From Polytrichum commune (Eukaryota; Streptophyta; Polytrichopsida; Polytrichales; Polytrichaceae): a stretch of 64,000 bases of DNA. The stretch is taken from the NCBI GenBank assembly GCA_950295325.1, contig OX485803.1, positions 72,059,554 through 72,123,553 on the forward strand, written 5' to 3'. The position numbers were made by a program, and so were the translations under genes. This document shows positions 12,941 through 23,703 of the stretch, in pieces (positions within the stretch are counted from its first letter, which is position 1; each line of letters starts with the position of its first letter). The notes beneath the pieces were generated by a model. The model worked only from the letters and a program-made list of their open reading frames with translations. It did no database searches and was not told where the DNA came from.

Positions 12941-15713
12941 TGATCACTCCTAACTTTTTTTATTACGTTCCTCTCTATGAAAACAAACCAAAATAACAAT
13001 ACCATATTTTTTATATCATGTAAGAATTTGCCTTATGACGCCGGTTTTTAATCAATTTTCAAGTCTCAAAAATTCTAGCCCAATCCATATTTTCCATCGG
13101 AAGACTACATAATGGCACTCACATCACTGCATCCAATGTTTCAAGTTTCAATCGACTTCTACAATCACTCTTCATCCAATTCTATTTGGAAAATCCACGT
13201 TCACATATAGTTATGCTTGCCAAGCCGAAGTTGCAGAGTTGAAATTGCAAGAGTTATAGGAATTTGGAAGTGTCTGCTAGAGTGCCAAGATTAGAGTCCA
13301 CTTATGTTTCCATTTGCAAATTACAACCAGTGTACTTTGTGACAAGCATTTTTTGGAGAGGCCTTCAATGTGACTGGTGGATCACAATGAATGGATCATG
13401 ATTAATTCCAGTAAGTCTATTTTATCATTAATAAGGCTTAATTAATTTGGTGAGCATACTTTCTTATTTAATTGGTCTTAATTAGGATTAATCAAAATTA
13501 ACTAGACTTAAATACATTCAATCACACTTAATTAGTTCAAATGCGTATAAATACTTTGTGAAAGTAGAAGGTATTAACTAAAAGATCATAGTATTCAACA
13601 TACTAAATTTTAAAACACTAATTTTAGTTCCATTTTAGAATGAAAAAGATCCTTTCAATGGCAAGTGACAAAAATCATAACCTCGGTGCTAATGAGGGTT
13701 TTATAATATTTTGACTTCCAAGTTATTGACATACTTTAATGGCGGTTTCACTTTGAAAATGAAATCCCAGTCAATTGCTTATTTACTCAATGGAAGTGAA
13801 CATATATATATTGGATTTTGGACCTTGAAGGTGAAGTGCACTCAACATGGGATTTGTGGATTAGTGCCCTTCAAGAATGCAAGGGCAATGGTGTTTTTTA
13901 AGTCGGGCGGGCGGGCAACAGTTTTCGGTTAGGTCTAGAAAATATGGAAGATCAAGGCCGGGCGGTTGCCCCTGCCCGAATCTACCTCCCCTATAAGTTC
14001 GTGGGGGGAACTTTAACGTCCCCCGTTGTCTACCTCAAGCTAGAATCATGCAATTGAGCCATTTGCATGGCTATGTGTCTTCATGTGGCAATGTCCAAGA
14101 GGCACAATTGACATGCATAGACGAGCGCAAGAAACATGTGGCCAATAAAAATTTGGAAAAGACGACCAAGTTGAGAGTCGAGTCATATGCTCTCTCATTG
14201 TATAACTTTCCAAGGTGACATCATAACATTTTGTTTCAATAATATGCCTTTCCAAGGCATCTCATTTGGCACCACTAAGGTAGAAAAACAAAAAATGGTC
14301 ATAGTCAAAGCACCTACTCCCAATCAAGACCTCATGAGGAACCTATAGGGTGCCATAAATTTGATCGTAATGGGACTGCATTTCAATTAGGCTAAAATCA
14401 ATAGTGTCATGACACATCATGACCTTAGTGTTGGTACTAAAGTGAGGAGGAGTGAGAGGTCAAAACACACACTTATGGTAGACTCTAGGCATTGGTAATA
14501 TATTCAGGCCAACTTTTGCTTCAAAAACTCATAATAATATCATTTGAAGGAATAAAACTATTGAAAATTTTGCAGTCCTCCTGAATTCTATCTTCCTGCA
14601 TGGGAAATTTTTGCACCACCTTGTAATTCTCCATGATTGGCACATAATCTCTTAAGTGATAAGTTATGGACGCCTCTACTCTAATGACCACTACGGTGCA
14701 CTAGACTAGGGGTAGAATCATTGTTATGTGAACACATAATGACTAATTATAAAAGTGGTGGCCCAAAGACGATGCAATGATTCATTGGATGGGTGTTGTA
14801 CCACACCACTTGCAGTCACTTGTGGGTGCCATTGAGTTAACCTTTTGTGTGCATTCGTACGTAGAGTAGGATGTTTTTGATGCTCAATTTAGGGAGACTC
14901 TATTGTACAAGTATGTCTCCTCGTTGGGAAAACGTAGTTAATTATCTGCATGGAATAAAATTATGAAACAACTTGCATTCTCATCGTTTCCTTTACTTCA
15001 TCTCTGGAAAATAATGCACAAAATTCAAGCCACACTTTCTGGCCGAATCAACTTATTCTCATCATTTTCCATATATCCATCTTACCAACATCATAGTTCA
15101 CCATGATGAACATACGGCTAACGGGCTCACATTCATGCCGGTGCATGGATACGGGCATTACTTTTACTTTATTTTGTTTTGTCTACCTTACCATAAAGGA
15201 GAGTAGGTGAACGCTACTTGGGAGTGCATTAATTAGTAACCGCATTAGAAAAGGTTTGAACCTTGAGCACAATATAATAACCAAAATCACAAACAGATTC
15301 ATCCGACACAGGGCAAGTGGGTTGAGGTGTTTATCACATGCTGGCATATCTTGATATTTGTGCAATGATGGGCATGTGTTAATTTTGTGAATAAAATAAA
15401 TGTGAGAATGACTCAACAAACGATTGTACTACATGGGTCACAGAGATGTGTGGCACACAAGGAAAGCCGTTCGGTAACAAAATCCGGATGAGTTCATCAA
15501 GAGGGCCGGATGGAAGTTAGTTTAGGTAAACATTTTCGAGTTGTTGCGTAAGACCCTTTTGTCCCCTCCTAGCTATTATAAGCTTTTTCTATTTACAAAA
15601 AAACCAAATAGGTGGTATAGAACCATCATTAACATTATTCAACTTTGTTAGCCCGTGCGGCGGGCCCAGGTGTCCAAACAAGGATATTCCCATATTTATC
15701 CCAATTAGCTATA
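12941..15713. other. Spacer, no gene recognised
   Basis: AT-rich, with only short open frames (for example 13711-13932 plus and 15183-15419 minus) lacking family signatures. A short G+C-rich patch lies at about 13900-14010. I see no confident repeat ends. Confidence 0.35.
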
Positions 15714-16040
15714 GTCTCCGCCTATGTTCGGGGAAAACCGACGGCTAGTTCATTATCAGCCGATGGATTTCCCCTCATGGCTGGTTCAAATTTCCAACCA
15801 TCGGATGGCAATCTGACTGTAATTTCAATCCTCCGGCAATTAGCCGATGGACCAGAAAATGTCCCGGAAATGTAGCCGATTCTTCTTGTGAGTACTGGAT
15901 TTCAGCCAGAAGCATCCAGAGCGCTATTTGTCTGGGACATCTGATGATGCACTTGAGGAAGTACCCTAAACCTTCAACTTTTTGAATAATGCAACCTTTC
16001 CATGACCAAATCCAATTGCTTCTATGAAGAATTGGGGAAC

Positions 16041-16090
16041 CCTTGGCCTTCAAGCGGTGAAGGCATTGCTAGGTTCAATTCCTGCCAAGG
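16041..16090 (+). other. tRNA-like minihelix inside the hAT-like element
   Basis: This segment can pair at its ends (CCTTGGC with GCCAAGG). It contains an A-box-like stretch (TGGCCTTCAAGCGGTGAAGG) and a perfect B-box match (GGTTCAATTCC) with a TAGG/CCTG T-stem, but no anticodon arm. The same block is at 30784-30833 (B box changed by one base) and 52726-52775. It may be a tRNA relic caught in the element or chance; the A-B spacing looks too short for normal pol III transcription. Confidence 0.35.
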
Positions 16091-16355
16091 TTATTAACTC
16101 TTCAAATTTAAACTTTTGAACATGCCTTTCTTTTCACTTATTCAAGATTTTGTACTAAGAAATGATTTCTAATAACTTTTCATACATTTTTTAAACAATT
16201 AGTGCCGATATGAATTCCATTTAATCGGATATTGGCCAATGAAAATATGAAAATATAGGCAATTGGCCGATTGATTTTACGAAAGACCGGCTCTTGCCGA
16301 TGTAAATTGGAAAAAATCCGACCCTTCATAGCAACTACCGGCAATTAGCCACTAA

Positions 16356-16907
16356 GGGCCGCTTTACACTTAGAGGCCGGGCCAATTCGTTGTGTAAGAG
16401 GCTTGAAATCCTCATTTGTGATTGGTCAAAAGGCTCAAATCGGCCCCAACCCCTTTACATCTAGAGGCCGGGCCGATTTGGTGGTATGATTTTTTAAATT
16501 AAAAAATGTATGTTATGACACGGCCCGAGCTTGTTGAATTGGGTGCACCCAAAATGGAAGGCCAATTCTTGGCCTAGAGGCCAATTCTTGGCCTAGAGGC
16601 CAATGTCATATTCCACTAAAAAAATCTTCTTAAATAAAGTATAATTTTTTAAAGTGAACTAGATCCATTGGATTATGTGGAATCTAAAGGCTCTATCTTA
16701 GATTATGCTACATCCGTTGGATTAGGCTAATTTTTTTGAATCAGCTTGGCTTCTTGGCCCGAGGGCCTTTACATATGGGAAAATTGGCCCCCGGTATAAT
16801 CTTATTATAATGTGTAGTAGAGGCCGGCCTCCAACCCAAAAAAGGCTGAAATTTTGTGCAATCGGCCTCAAGGGAAATTGGCCCGGCCTCTAGATGTAAA
16901 GCGGCCC
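16356..16907. mobile_element. Harbinger-like MITE nested in hAT-like copy A
   Basis: This 552-bp element has inverted ends beginning GGGCCGCTTTACA and extending about 32 bp with two mismatches (both ends also contain TAGAGGCCGGGCCAATT). It is flanked by TAA at 16353-16355 and 16908-16910. The empty site is seen in the two sister hAT-like copies (CCACTAAGGCTTC), which proves insertion. A 3-bp TAA duplication with a GGGCC start fits PIF/Harbinger MITEs. Subterminal motifs repeat inside (TAGAGGCCGGGCC near 16465). No coding capacity. Confidence 0.9.
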
Positions 16908-17147
16908 TAAGACTTCAAAAACTTCCCGAACTCAGGTCTCCGCATGAATGTGGGTAATGGCCCCGGCACGGGGACCAACAGTTGTGGCCAAGAAGCCACC
17001 AATGTCAAAGGTGACATGTTATAGAGATTCTAGGCCGGGCCCATCCCTTGCATGTGGGGGTCCCACTGCCTATTGGCGGACGACTAGTGACATATTTGTT
17101 TTTTGAGTGAGGCTTGCCATCAGGACGGAAGCCGCCATGTCACTATG

Positions 17148-17689
17148 AGGTTGTTTACACTATGGGCCATGAAGTTGTCCCAAGGTGTTGTAAAACCTAC
17201 GATTGGCTGTCGAACTCGTCCCATGACCACTTCAGTTTACACCGAGGGGAAAACAAATGGTCGAGTGACCATGGAGTTTGAGGTCCCCAAAAGACATATT
17301 GTAAGGCCTGCATTATCCATCGACATGGTCCAACGGGTATTGAGGTGGGAGAGGCAAATGAGGTGCTTTGGTAGAAAAAGGTAGGGGCCCATGGCAAAGA
17401 AACATTGCTATAATAATTTCGTACGTGAAGACAAAAAACAGTCGAACTTGATTTTTATTTTCAAAACTGCCTTTTTTGGGCATACATTGTAACAAACCAA
17501 CACATTCACTTTTTGGTGCATGGTCATTCCTCTTGATCTACATTCAGTGTACACCTAGTGAGGAACTTTATGAACGGATTTTTTAAGGAAAACATACCAT
17601 AGAAATTGGATCATGAAGTTAGACGACCATGATGGGAAAAAGACCATCTTCCATGATCCAACTTCATGGTCCATGGTGTAAACCAACCC
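17148..17689. mobile_element. Degraded MITE related to 19461-20047
   Basis: The left end reads AGGTTGTTTACACTATGG and continues GCCATGAAGTTG; the right end read on the other strand is GGGTTGGTTTACACCATGG continuing ACCATGAAGTTG. They pair over about 30 bp with a few mismatches. TIR sequence and length (about 542 bp) resemble the GGGCCGGTTCACACTATGG element at 19461. No clean target duplication is visible, so it is probably older. Confidence 0.6.
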
Positions 17690-17693
17690 GTAA

Positions 17694-17747
17694 GTGACTT
17701 GTTGAATTTGATTGGTGGGTGCCCACGAATCAAATTCAGCAAGTCAC
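17694..17747. repeat. Near-perfect 54-bp palindrome
   Basis: GTGACTTGTTGAATTTGATT pairs with AATCAAATTCAGCAAGTCAC around a centre at 17720/17721 with almost no loop; about three mismatches in 27 pairs. It lies 4 bp beyond the right end of the MITE at 17148-17689. It could fold into a cruciform or RNA hairpin. No gene is associated with it. Confidence 0.8.
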
Positions 17748-19115
17748 CTTGCTTGCATGCATATATATATATGTATGTATATATATGGGGCTGCCCAATA
17801 TATGTGGCCACTACCTCAATGGCCTGTGGGCCTAGCCTGACTTTAATAGCAATGTAAGGAAGCGAGTAAAGTGCTGCTGAATAGTGAGTCGTGAGCTACT
17901 TGCGGTGATGCACCACAAAAGCATATAATCTGGCTCTACAGTAGTGAGTTTATGTACGCTACAGTAAATAGAATATTTAATGTTTGATTATGTTTTAATG
18001 TTGTTACCACCCTACTAACCTCCTCACCGCTAATTTTCAATTTTTTTGACAATTAGTGTTAGAAGATATGCTAGAAGATATACTAGAAGACATGTTGGAG
18101 TTCTCTTTTTATTATCGTTATTTTTTATTTTTATTTTTTCCCATATCTTTACTAACATTGAATTCAAGGATGTAACTTCCATATATTACCATAGTTGGTA
18201 TTTAGTGTTTGATTTTACATTTAATGTTATTGACTTTCATAGGGTTGTTGAGATTTAGTGTATGCGTTTGTATTTAGTGTATCAAACACTAAATATCCTA
18301 TTTAGTGTAGTGAGTTTGATGATGTAGCAAAGCATTGTTTGGCTTGGTACACTAAATTGGATATTTAGTGTCACCATTTCTAATTGACTTGCTCAATACT
18401 AATTGTGAACCGCGGTGTAGTGTCACCAACACTAAATGTTAACCCAACATTATTTGTCATTCCTTGTAAAGTTTTGGGGGGATTATAGATTCACAGTGTT
18501 GCAATTACTGTCACTTACCAAGTGATTTTTCATCCAAATTCCAATCATCCATGACGACATTTCATCACAAGTTGCTGACAAGAGAAGGTTGGATTTTGAC
18601 CCATGGAGGGACTCATCCATCACCCGTGGCAATATTTGTTCACTTATACTTAAGAAGTGTCATCCAAACAATTACCATAGTGACATTAAATACCATATGT
18701 AGTATTCATATTCAAATTCGCATTTCGATATAAGTAAGGTATATGGGTGTCATTTGATTCATGTTTCACGTTCTCTAACTTCTACCAATTAGATTTACAC
18801 AAAAAAAGACTTGTGTTGCATTTGCAAATCTATGATGAAACATGTGCAAAAATCAAATTCAAAATTGGACATCCCCTACTTTAGTCATTGTTATTGGATG
18901 TGCATGTTTGATGATAATTCAACTGGATACATAGGTCCCTAAAAATTATGTTCACAAATGAGTGTAAGTAGTGATTAATATTTGAAGGCGTAGTCCAATC
19001 TTTATTAAACAAGTGTCTTTTATGTTGTTTGCTCTTTGATCCTCACTAAATTATTGATCTGTCACATATGGGGGTCCGATCAAGACACTGAGCCATTTGA
19101 GATTCCACCACCTTA
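17748..19115. other. AT-rich spacer with microsatellite
   Basis: Contains an AT/TATG simple repeat at about 17757-17786. From about 17940 to 18440 the motif TTTAGTGT or its complement ACACTAAA recurs many times on both strands, which may mark an old inverted-repeat element, but no paired ends were fixed. No gene seen. Confidence 0.4.
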
Positions 19116-19117
19116 TA

Positions 19118-19364
19118 CTCTCTCTATTCCAAAATGATAGTCCGGTTTATATGTCCAGCTAGAAATTTGAGGCTCAAAGTCAAATATTTTTGCTCCAAAC
19201 TTTCATTGTCAAGAAGTCTTTCGACACTGCAACTTCGGGGGGCGTTTTGGAATAGTTGTTATTTTCTATTTTAAGAGTCACACTTATAACTACCCGGTCA
19301 ATGGTCAGTGGGCCAAAACTCGCCAAAGTTAGGAACACAAACAATCATTTTGGGACAAAGGGAG
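19118..19364. mobile_element. Stowaway-like MITE
   Basis: This 247-bp element begins CTCTCTCTATTCCAAAATGA and ends with the complement of CTCCCTTTGTCCCAAAATGA. It is flanked by TA at 19116-19117 and 19365-19366. The ends fit the plant Stowaway (Tc1/mariner) consensus CTCCCTCCGT-CC-AAAAT. Non-coding. Confidence 0.88.
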
Positions 19365-19460
19365 TATAAATGATAGTACAATGAATATAGTATTAAGTGT
19401 CACATGGTACTTTATGCCACTGTGGTGATGTTTCTAATGGCATCTCTTATGAATATATAA

Positions 19461-20047
19461 GGGCCGGTTCACACTATGGCCGTCGAAGTTGAGAGGCCGT
19501 GGGATTGAGTGGCCAAACTTTGTTGAGAGTCCAAAGAAATGAGCTGAAAATAGTCAATAAAATATAGTAAGTGGCGCCTTTGGCTGGGCATAGTATGAAG
19601 CCTCCAAAGGCTAAGCCCAAAGTCCTAACCTTTGGCCATGAACTCCCACGGCCTCTCGACTTGGACGGCCATAGTGTGAAGCCTCCAAAGGCCGAGCCCA
19701 AAGTCCAAACCCAAAGGAGCATCCCACTTTATTCCTTGCTCAAAATAACCCCTCCAATCTAATGGTCAAGATCTTGTCAATGATTGATATTCTAATGAAA
19801 AAAAAGTTCAGCCTCTCGACGGAAGTTTGGGTCGAGCATTTTGCTCGACCCAAACTTTGCTCGAGAGGCCGAACTCTTGGCGCCATAACTTCCTAAAAGT
19901 GCTGCCACCTAGGCTCTTTTGAAGGCGAAGTCCTTTGGACTTCGGCCTCTAGTGTGAAGGCCGAGAGGACGGACTTTGGACATTTCTGCATTTTCATTGG
20001 TCCAAACGCTTCTCCTCTCGAAGTTTGGCCATAGTGTGAACCGGCCC
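19461..20047. mobile_element. Harbinger-like MITE with internal repeats of its own ends
   Basis: The element is 587 bp with ends GGGCCGGTTCACACTATGGC and its complement, a perfect match over about 21 bp, flanked by TAA at 19458-19460 and 20048-20050. The end motif (GGCCATAGTGTGAAG or a variant) recurs internally at about 19587 and 19668, each followed by CCTCCAAAGGC. A nearly perfect small palindrome (TTTGGGTCGAGCA with TGCTCGACCCAAA) sits at about 19828-19858. Short open frames inside are by-products of these repeats. Confidence 0.9.
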
Positions 20048-20050
20048 TAA

Positions 20051-22364
20051 GGGTGCGAGTATTGTCATCCCAACTTACTTTTACTTCAACCCAATGCCAA
20101 TTGTTAGAACAAAGTTGTTATATATTTTTATTTTTTATTTTTATTTTTTTTGTTTGCATCTTGACGTTTTGGTAATGAATTGTTGTCATGGATGATTGAA
20201 ATTGGGATGAATTACCACTTAGTCAGTGACGATAATCGCTACATTTTTAAATGCATAGGGCCCAAATTCTTTTGCAAGGAATGGCAAATAATGTTGGTAG
20301 TGCATGTTGTGTTTGTGGGCGCCACACGGGCGATTTACAATCACTATTGATCAAGGCTGATAGAATTAGAATTAGTGGCACTACATTCAATCTTTACAGT
20401 ACCGAGCATGAGGTAGTTTGGGATTGACTGGTTATTTCCCAACCAGCCCATATTTCTTAGGTTGTGAAGCACACAATTAGCACAAAAATGGTTGGCTTGA
20501 GGCCTTAGCCACTTTGCTCATAATTTTCAGAGCTTATGTGGACATTTCATTCTCTATCAAAGTGACGAGGGAAGTGTCATATAGGCCCCTTTGATTTTGT
20601 TGACTATTGGGCATATTACGGTTATCGTATTTTAAGCATGCAATTAAATTTCTTTTAAACACATGTCTTTTGGGCATATGTTATTGGAGCCACACCAAAG
20701 CACATGCAATAAAAATACATGTGTCATAATAAGATAAGCAAATGATATGGATTGCTTACCTTGTCATGTAGTTGGTGAACCTCATATGAGTTTGTGTGGC
20801 ATTGTCAAGGTGAAGATCCTCATGTTCATGAACCCAAAATGGATCATTGGGCCCAAACATAGTTAGATTGGAGTAGAGGTGCCCATAACTCATCACTTGA
20901 AGGATTTTGTGTCAAATCTGGAGGGGCATAAGACGGCGCAAATCTCTCCTATGTAGGAAAATAAAAATCAAGAAGGTTGCAAATTTCTTAGTAATTTTAT
21001 TCCTCAAATTGAAATTATTGTGAATTTTGAAACCAAAAGTTGGTTTGAACATATTGCTAGTGTCTAGAGTATGCCACAACCGCTCATTCCTCCTCATTTC
21101 AACACGCAAAACCATGACATGTGCCATGGCGCTATTGGTTTTGCCATGTTCAAAATTTAGTCCCAACCTAATTGAAACTCTTATATTATGTAGATTTCCG
21201 ATGGGACCCTAATTGGCAATATGCGCCTCTACTATAATTGGAACTCCCATGATTTAAGATGGATGAGGCTAATGTGGACACCTCCAATTCTTTTGAGTCA
21301 TCCAACATATGGTTTCAAACATTAGAAGCTCGAGCATGTTAACACTTACGAATTAAGATCAAAGAATTTGAAATCGCTAAAATCAGAGTTCATGAAGGTG
21401 TTGATCTACGCTCTAAGATCGAAGATTTTTTGCTTCTCAACATGGTTTTATAAGAGGGGGGGGGATGATAAAATAAGAGAGTTTGCATCTATTTGGGAGG
21501 AGAAATAGCCAATAATTATTTTGCAAAGAGAAATAAATTCTAAGGAGAATGTAATTATTGTCCTAAAAATTGCTACAAATTATGAAGTGTAAATTTTAGG
21601 ATTACAAATAGCTGATCTATAGGTTAACCCATAACAAATCATCTCAATGCCACTCATTGGCTATGACAATATCCGGAAGTTGATAGAAAGTTGGTGTGAT
21701 CGGGGCTTAAATCGGGAGAATAGACTGTTAGTTACAAATGAACTGATTGAGTTTGAGACATAACCGGTTGAAGTTCGAGACTTCAAGCGAATTACCGATC
21801 GGTTAAGAAGAATCGATGGAATGTTCCTTTACTTCAATAAAGAAAAACCCCAAAAATATAAAAATACAACTGGTTGGACTTGAAAACACCAGGACCTTGA
21901 CTGATTATATCTAAAATCTCCCGGAACATTGCCTCCTTGCAACCATCATGTGGTTAACTACATGCGAACATCTCCAACCCACTATTATCTAGAATCTGGT
22001 GGGCGAGAGGCCTACATGGAAACTTGCCCTAACTTATAAACAATAAAATAATTAATTACCACATCCCTTGCCCACAATGTAACGTTCTCATAAGGGCTGA
22101 AATGGTACAACATCTGGATTGTATATCAATCATCGGACGGTCAGGAATGCTGGGTATGAGCATGTCCATAGAGTATCCTAATCTGCTCCCAGATGATCTC
22201 CAGCCCAGCCTCTGGCTTTGCAGGGCACAAATATCCATCCTCTTTAACTTACTGTTTTCCTGAATTGCTTGCTGTAGTACATGTACATTGGATGGAGTGT
22301 TCTTCATGCTGAAAAAGCGGAGGCACAAGGAAAGCGAGGATTTCGTGTGGGGTCACATGCACAT
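20051..22364. other. Spacer, no gene recognised
   Basis: AT-rich with T-rich tracts near 20119-20151. Short frames at 20912-21166 (minus) and 22056-22328 (minus) show no family signature. I see nothing else supportable. Confidence 0.35.
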
Positions 22365-23036
22365 TTCGAAAGGTTCTGAAATGAAGTTTGGTAAGTCAAG
22401 GTAAAAGAATTTCAACATTCTTTAATTTTTAGGAGCTTGGTTTCAAGTTTGGTCCCTCTTTAATTGGATAGAATCATCCGTTTTCAAATTTTAATTCATG
22501 TGGAGGCCGCACACGTTAAAAAACGCCACTTTCGAAACGGAGCTTGGTAAGCCGAGGCAACAAGAAATTTTGGCTTTCACAAGTGTCTAACTTCGAGGAG
22601 CTTGATTTCAAGGTCAATCCTTCTTTTATCGGGTGTAAACGTCCGTTTTCAACTCCAATCCAAAACGGTGGTTTTGGAATGCTTGAAACCTCCGTTTCCA
22701 AGTGGAGTTGAAAATGGATGGTTTTAACTCAAAAAAGGAGGGACCAACCTTGAGACCAGGCTCCTCGAAGTTAGGCACACGCGAAGGTCGAAATTCTTTA
22801 CCTTGGCTTACCACACTCTGTTTCGAAACCAATATTTTTAAATGTATGTGGCCTCACCTTCAAAACGATAATTATGCAAGGCTTTTATAACCTCATGTTT
22901 CTGATCGGAGTCAAAAATGGATGGTCTTAACTTTATAAAAAGGGCCAACTTGAAACCAATTAGGCACACATTAAGGTCCAAAATTCTTTTAGCTCGACCC
23001 ACTCATCTTCGTAAGAAAACCGGCGTTTTCTGAACA
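22365..23036. repeat. Four-unit foldback (long imperfect hairpin)
   Basis: Two repeat units lie head-to-tail left of about 22680 and two inverted units lie to its right, so the whole region can fold into a hairpin with arms of about 320 bp. Units share CGAGGAGCTTG(A/G)TTTCAAG, TGTGCCTAACTTCGAGGAG-like, GGTAAGCC(A/G)AGG and CCGTTTTCAACTCC motifs, or complements. The right edge touches the TA of the pogo-like element at 23039. Unit order and inversion are visible directly; whether it is a foldback transposon or a hairpin-RNA locus is open. Confidence 0.75.
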
Positions 23037-23038
23037 TA

Positions 23039-23701
23039 CAGTATAGTCCACCCTCTATAAATGTTACACCTATAAGTGTTAACCCTCTCTAAATGTTAAC
23101 TTTCTTCTACTCCCCACATATTGCACACTATAAATGTTAAACGTGTTAACTATTAACAAAATGGTACTCCCTTCTTTGTAAATTTGACTCTATAAATGTT
23201 AACGAATGAAATGTCACCGAAGAAGATGTATGGGATGTTTTAGGCTCTATTGGTGGGACTTCTAATGTCTCAGATGATGATTGTGAGGGAGAGGAGTGTG
23301 AGGTGGAACCCATTCCATCTTATAGTGACTTGCAATCTAGTTTTGGTACCATTAGAAGGTACATGGAATCACGTTCATGTGATGTGTCCAAGTATGTGGG
23401 TTTGTTGGTGCAGATTGAGAAATATTTGCAAGTTGTGCATGCAGATGAATCTCACCAAAGAACCATTGATTCATACTTCACCCGTGATTTGTAAACTTGA
23501 TATTGAATAAAGTTTTGATTGGGTTTGCAATTTTATGAATGGCATTCTCTCACAAGGACTCTTCACAATTGCTTATATTTATAAATGTTAAGATTTGTAT
23601 ATTGCTCAAAAAAGTAAATTTATAATTGTTAACTGTTAACACCTCTATAAATGTTAACTTTGATCCACTCCCGAGGGTTAACATTTATAGAGGGTAGACT
23701 G
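23039..23701 (+). mobile_element. pogo-like (Tc1/mariner) deletion derivative
   Basis: The 663-bp element lies between TA at 23037-23038 and TA at 23702-23703. The left end reads CAGTATAGTCCACCCTCTAT, then AAATGTTA; the right end on the other strand is CAGTCTACCCTCTATAAATG. The CAGT...CCTCTATAAAT layout resembles plant pogo/Lemi1/Emigrant ends. Subterminal TATAAATGTTAAC copies repeat in both orientations. It keeps the 3' end of a transposase reading frame (see 23210-23494), so it is not a pure MITE. Confidence 0.88.
23210..23494 (+). pseudogene. C-terminal fragment of a pogo/Tigger-type transposase with a PIP-box
   Basis: The frame is open from after a stop at 23207-23209 to TAA at 23492-23494 (94 residues). 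It encodes an acidic stretch (VSDDDCEGEECEVE) followed by a helical region and ends SHQRTIDSYFTRDL. QRTIDSYF fits the PCNA-binding PIP-box (Q-x-x-I-x-x-aromatic-aromatic). Pogo-family transposases are known to end with an acidic region and such a motif. The DNA-binding and DDE catalytic parts are absent, so this is a non-functional remnant in an internally deleted element. Its reading frame is intact at the 3' end, suggesting a recent parent element. Confidence 0.75.
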
Positions 23702-23703
23702 TA

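Larger units (their letters stand above)
15722..16935 (+). mobile_element. hAT-like non-autonomous element, copy A (split by a MITE)
   Basis: One of three related elements in the same orientation (others 30464-31123 and 52406-53066). It is flanked by the 8-bp duplication GTCTCCGC at 15714-15721 and 16936-16943. Ends are imperfect inverted repeats: CTATGTTCGGGGA at the left, and the right end reads CTGAGTTCGGGAA on the opposite strand. An 8-bp duplication with short inverted ends is typical of the hAT superfamily. No transposase is encoded. Without the nested 16356-16907 insertion and its TAA duplication the element is about 659 bp, matching the other copies. Confidence 0.85.

Noticed and set aside
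16041-16090. A functional tRNA gene
   Set aside because: There is no anticodon arm and the box spacing is too short, so it is listed only as a tRNA-like relic.
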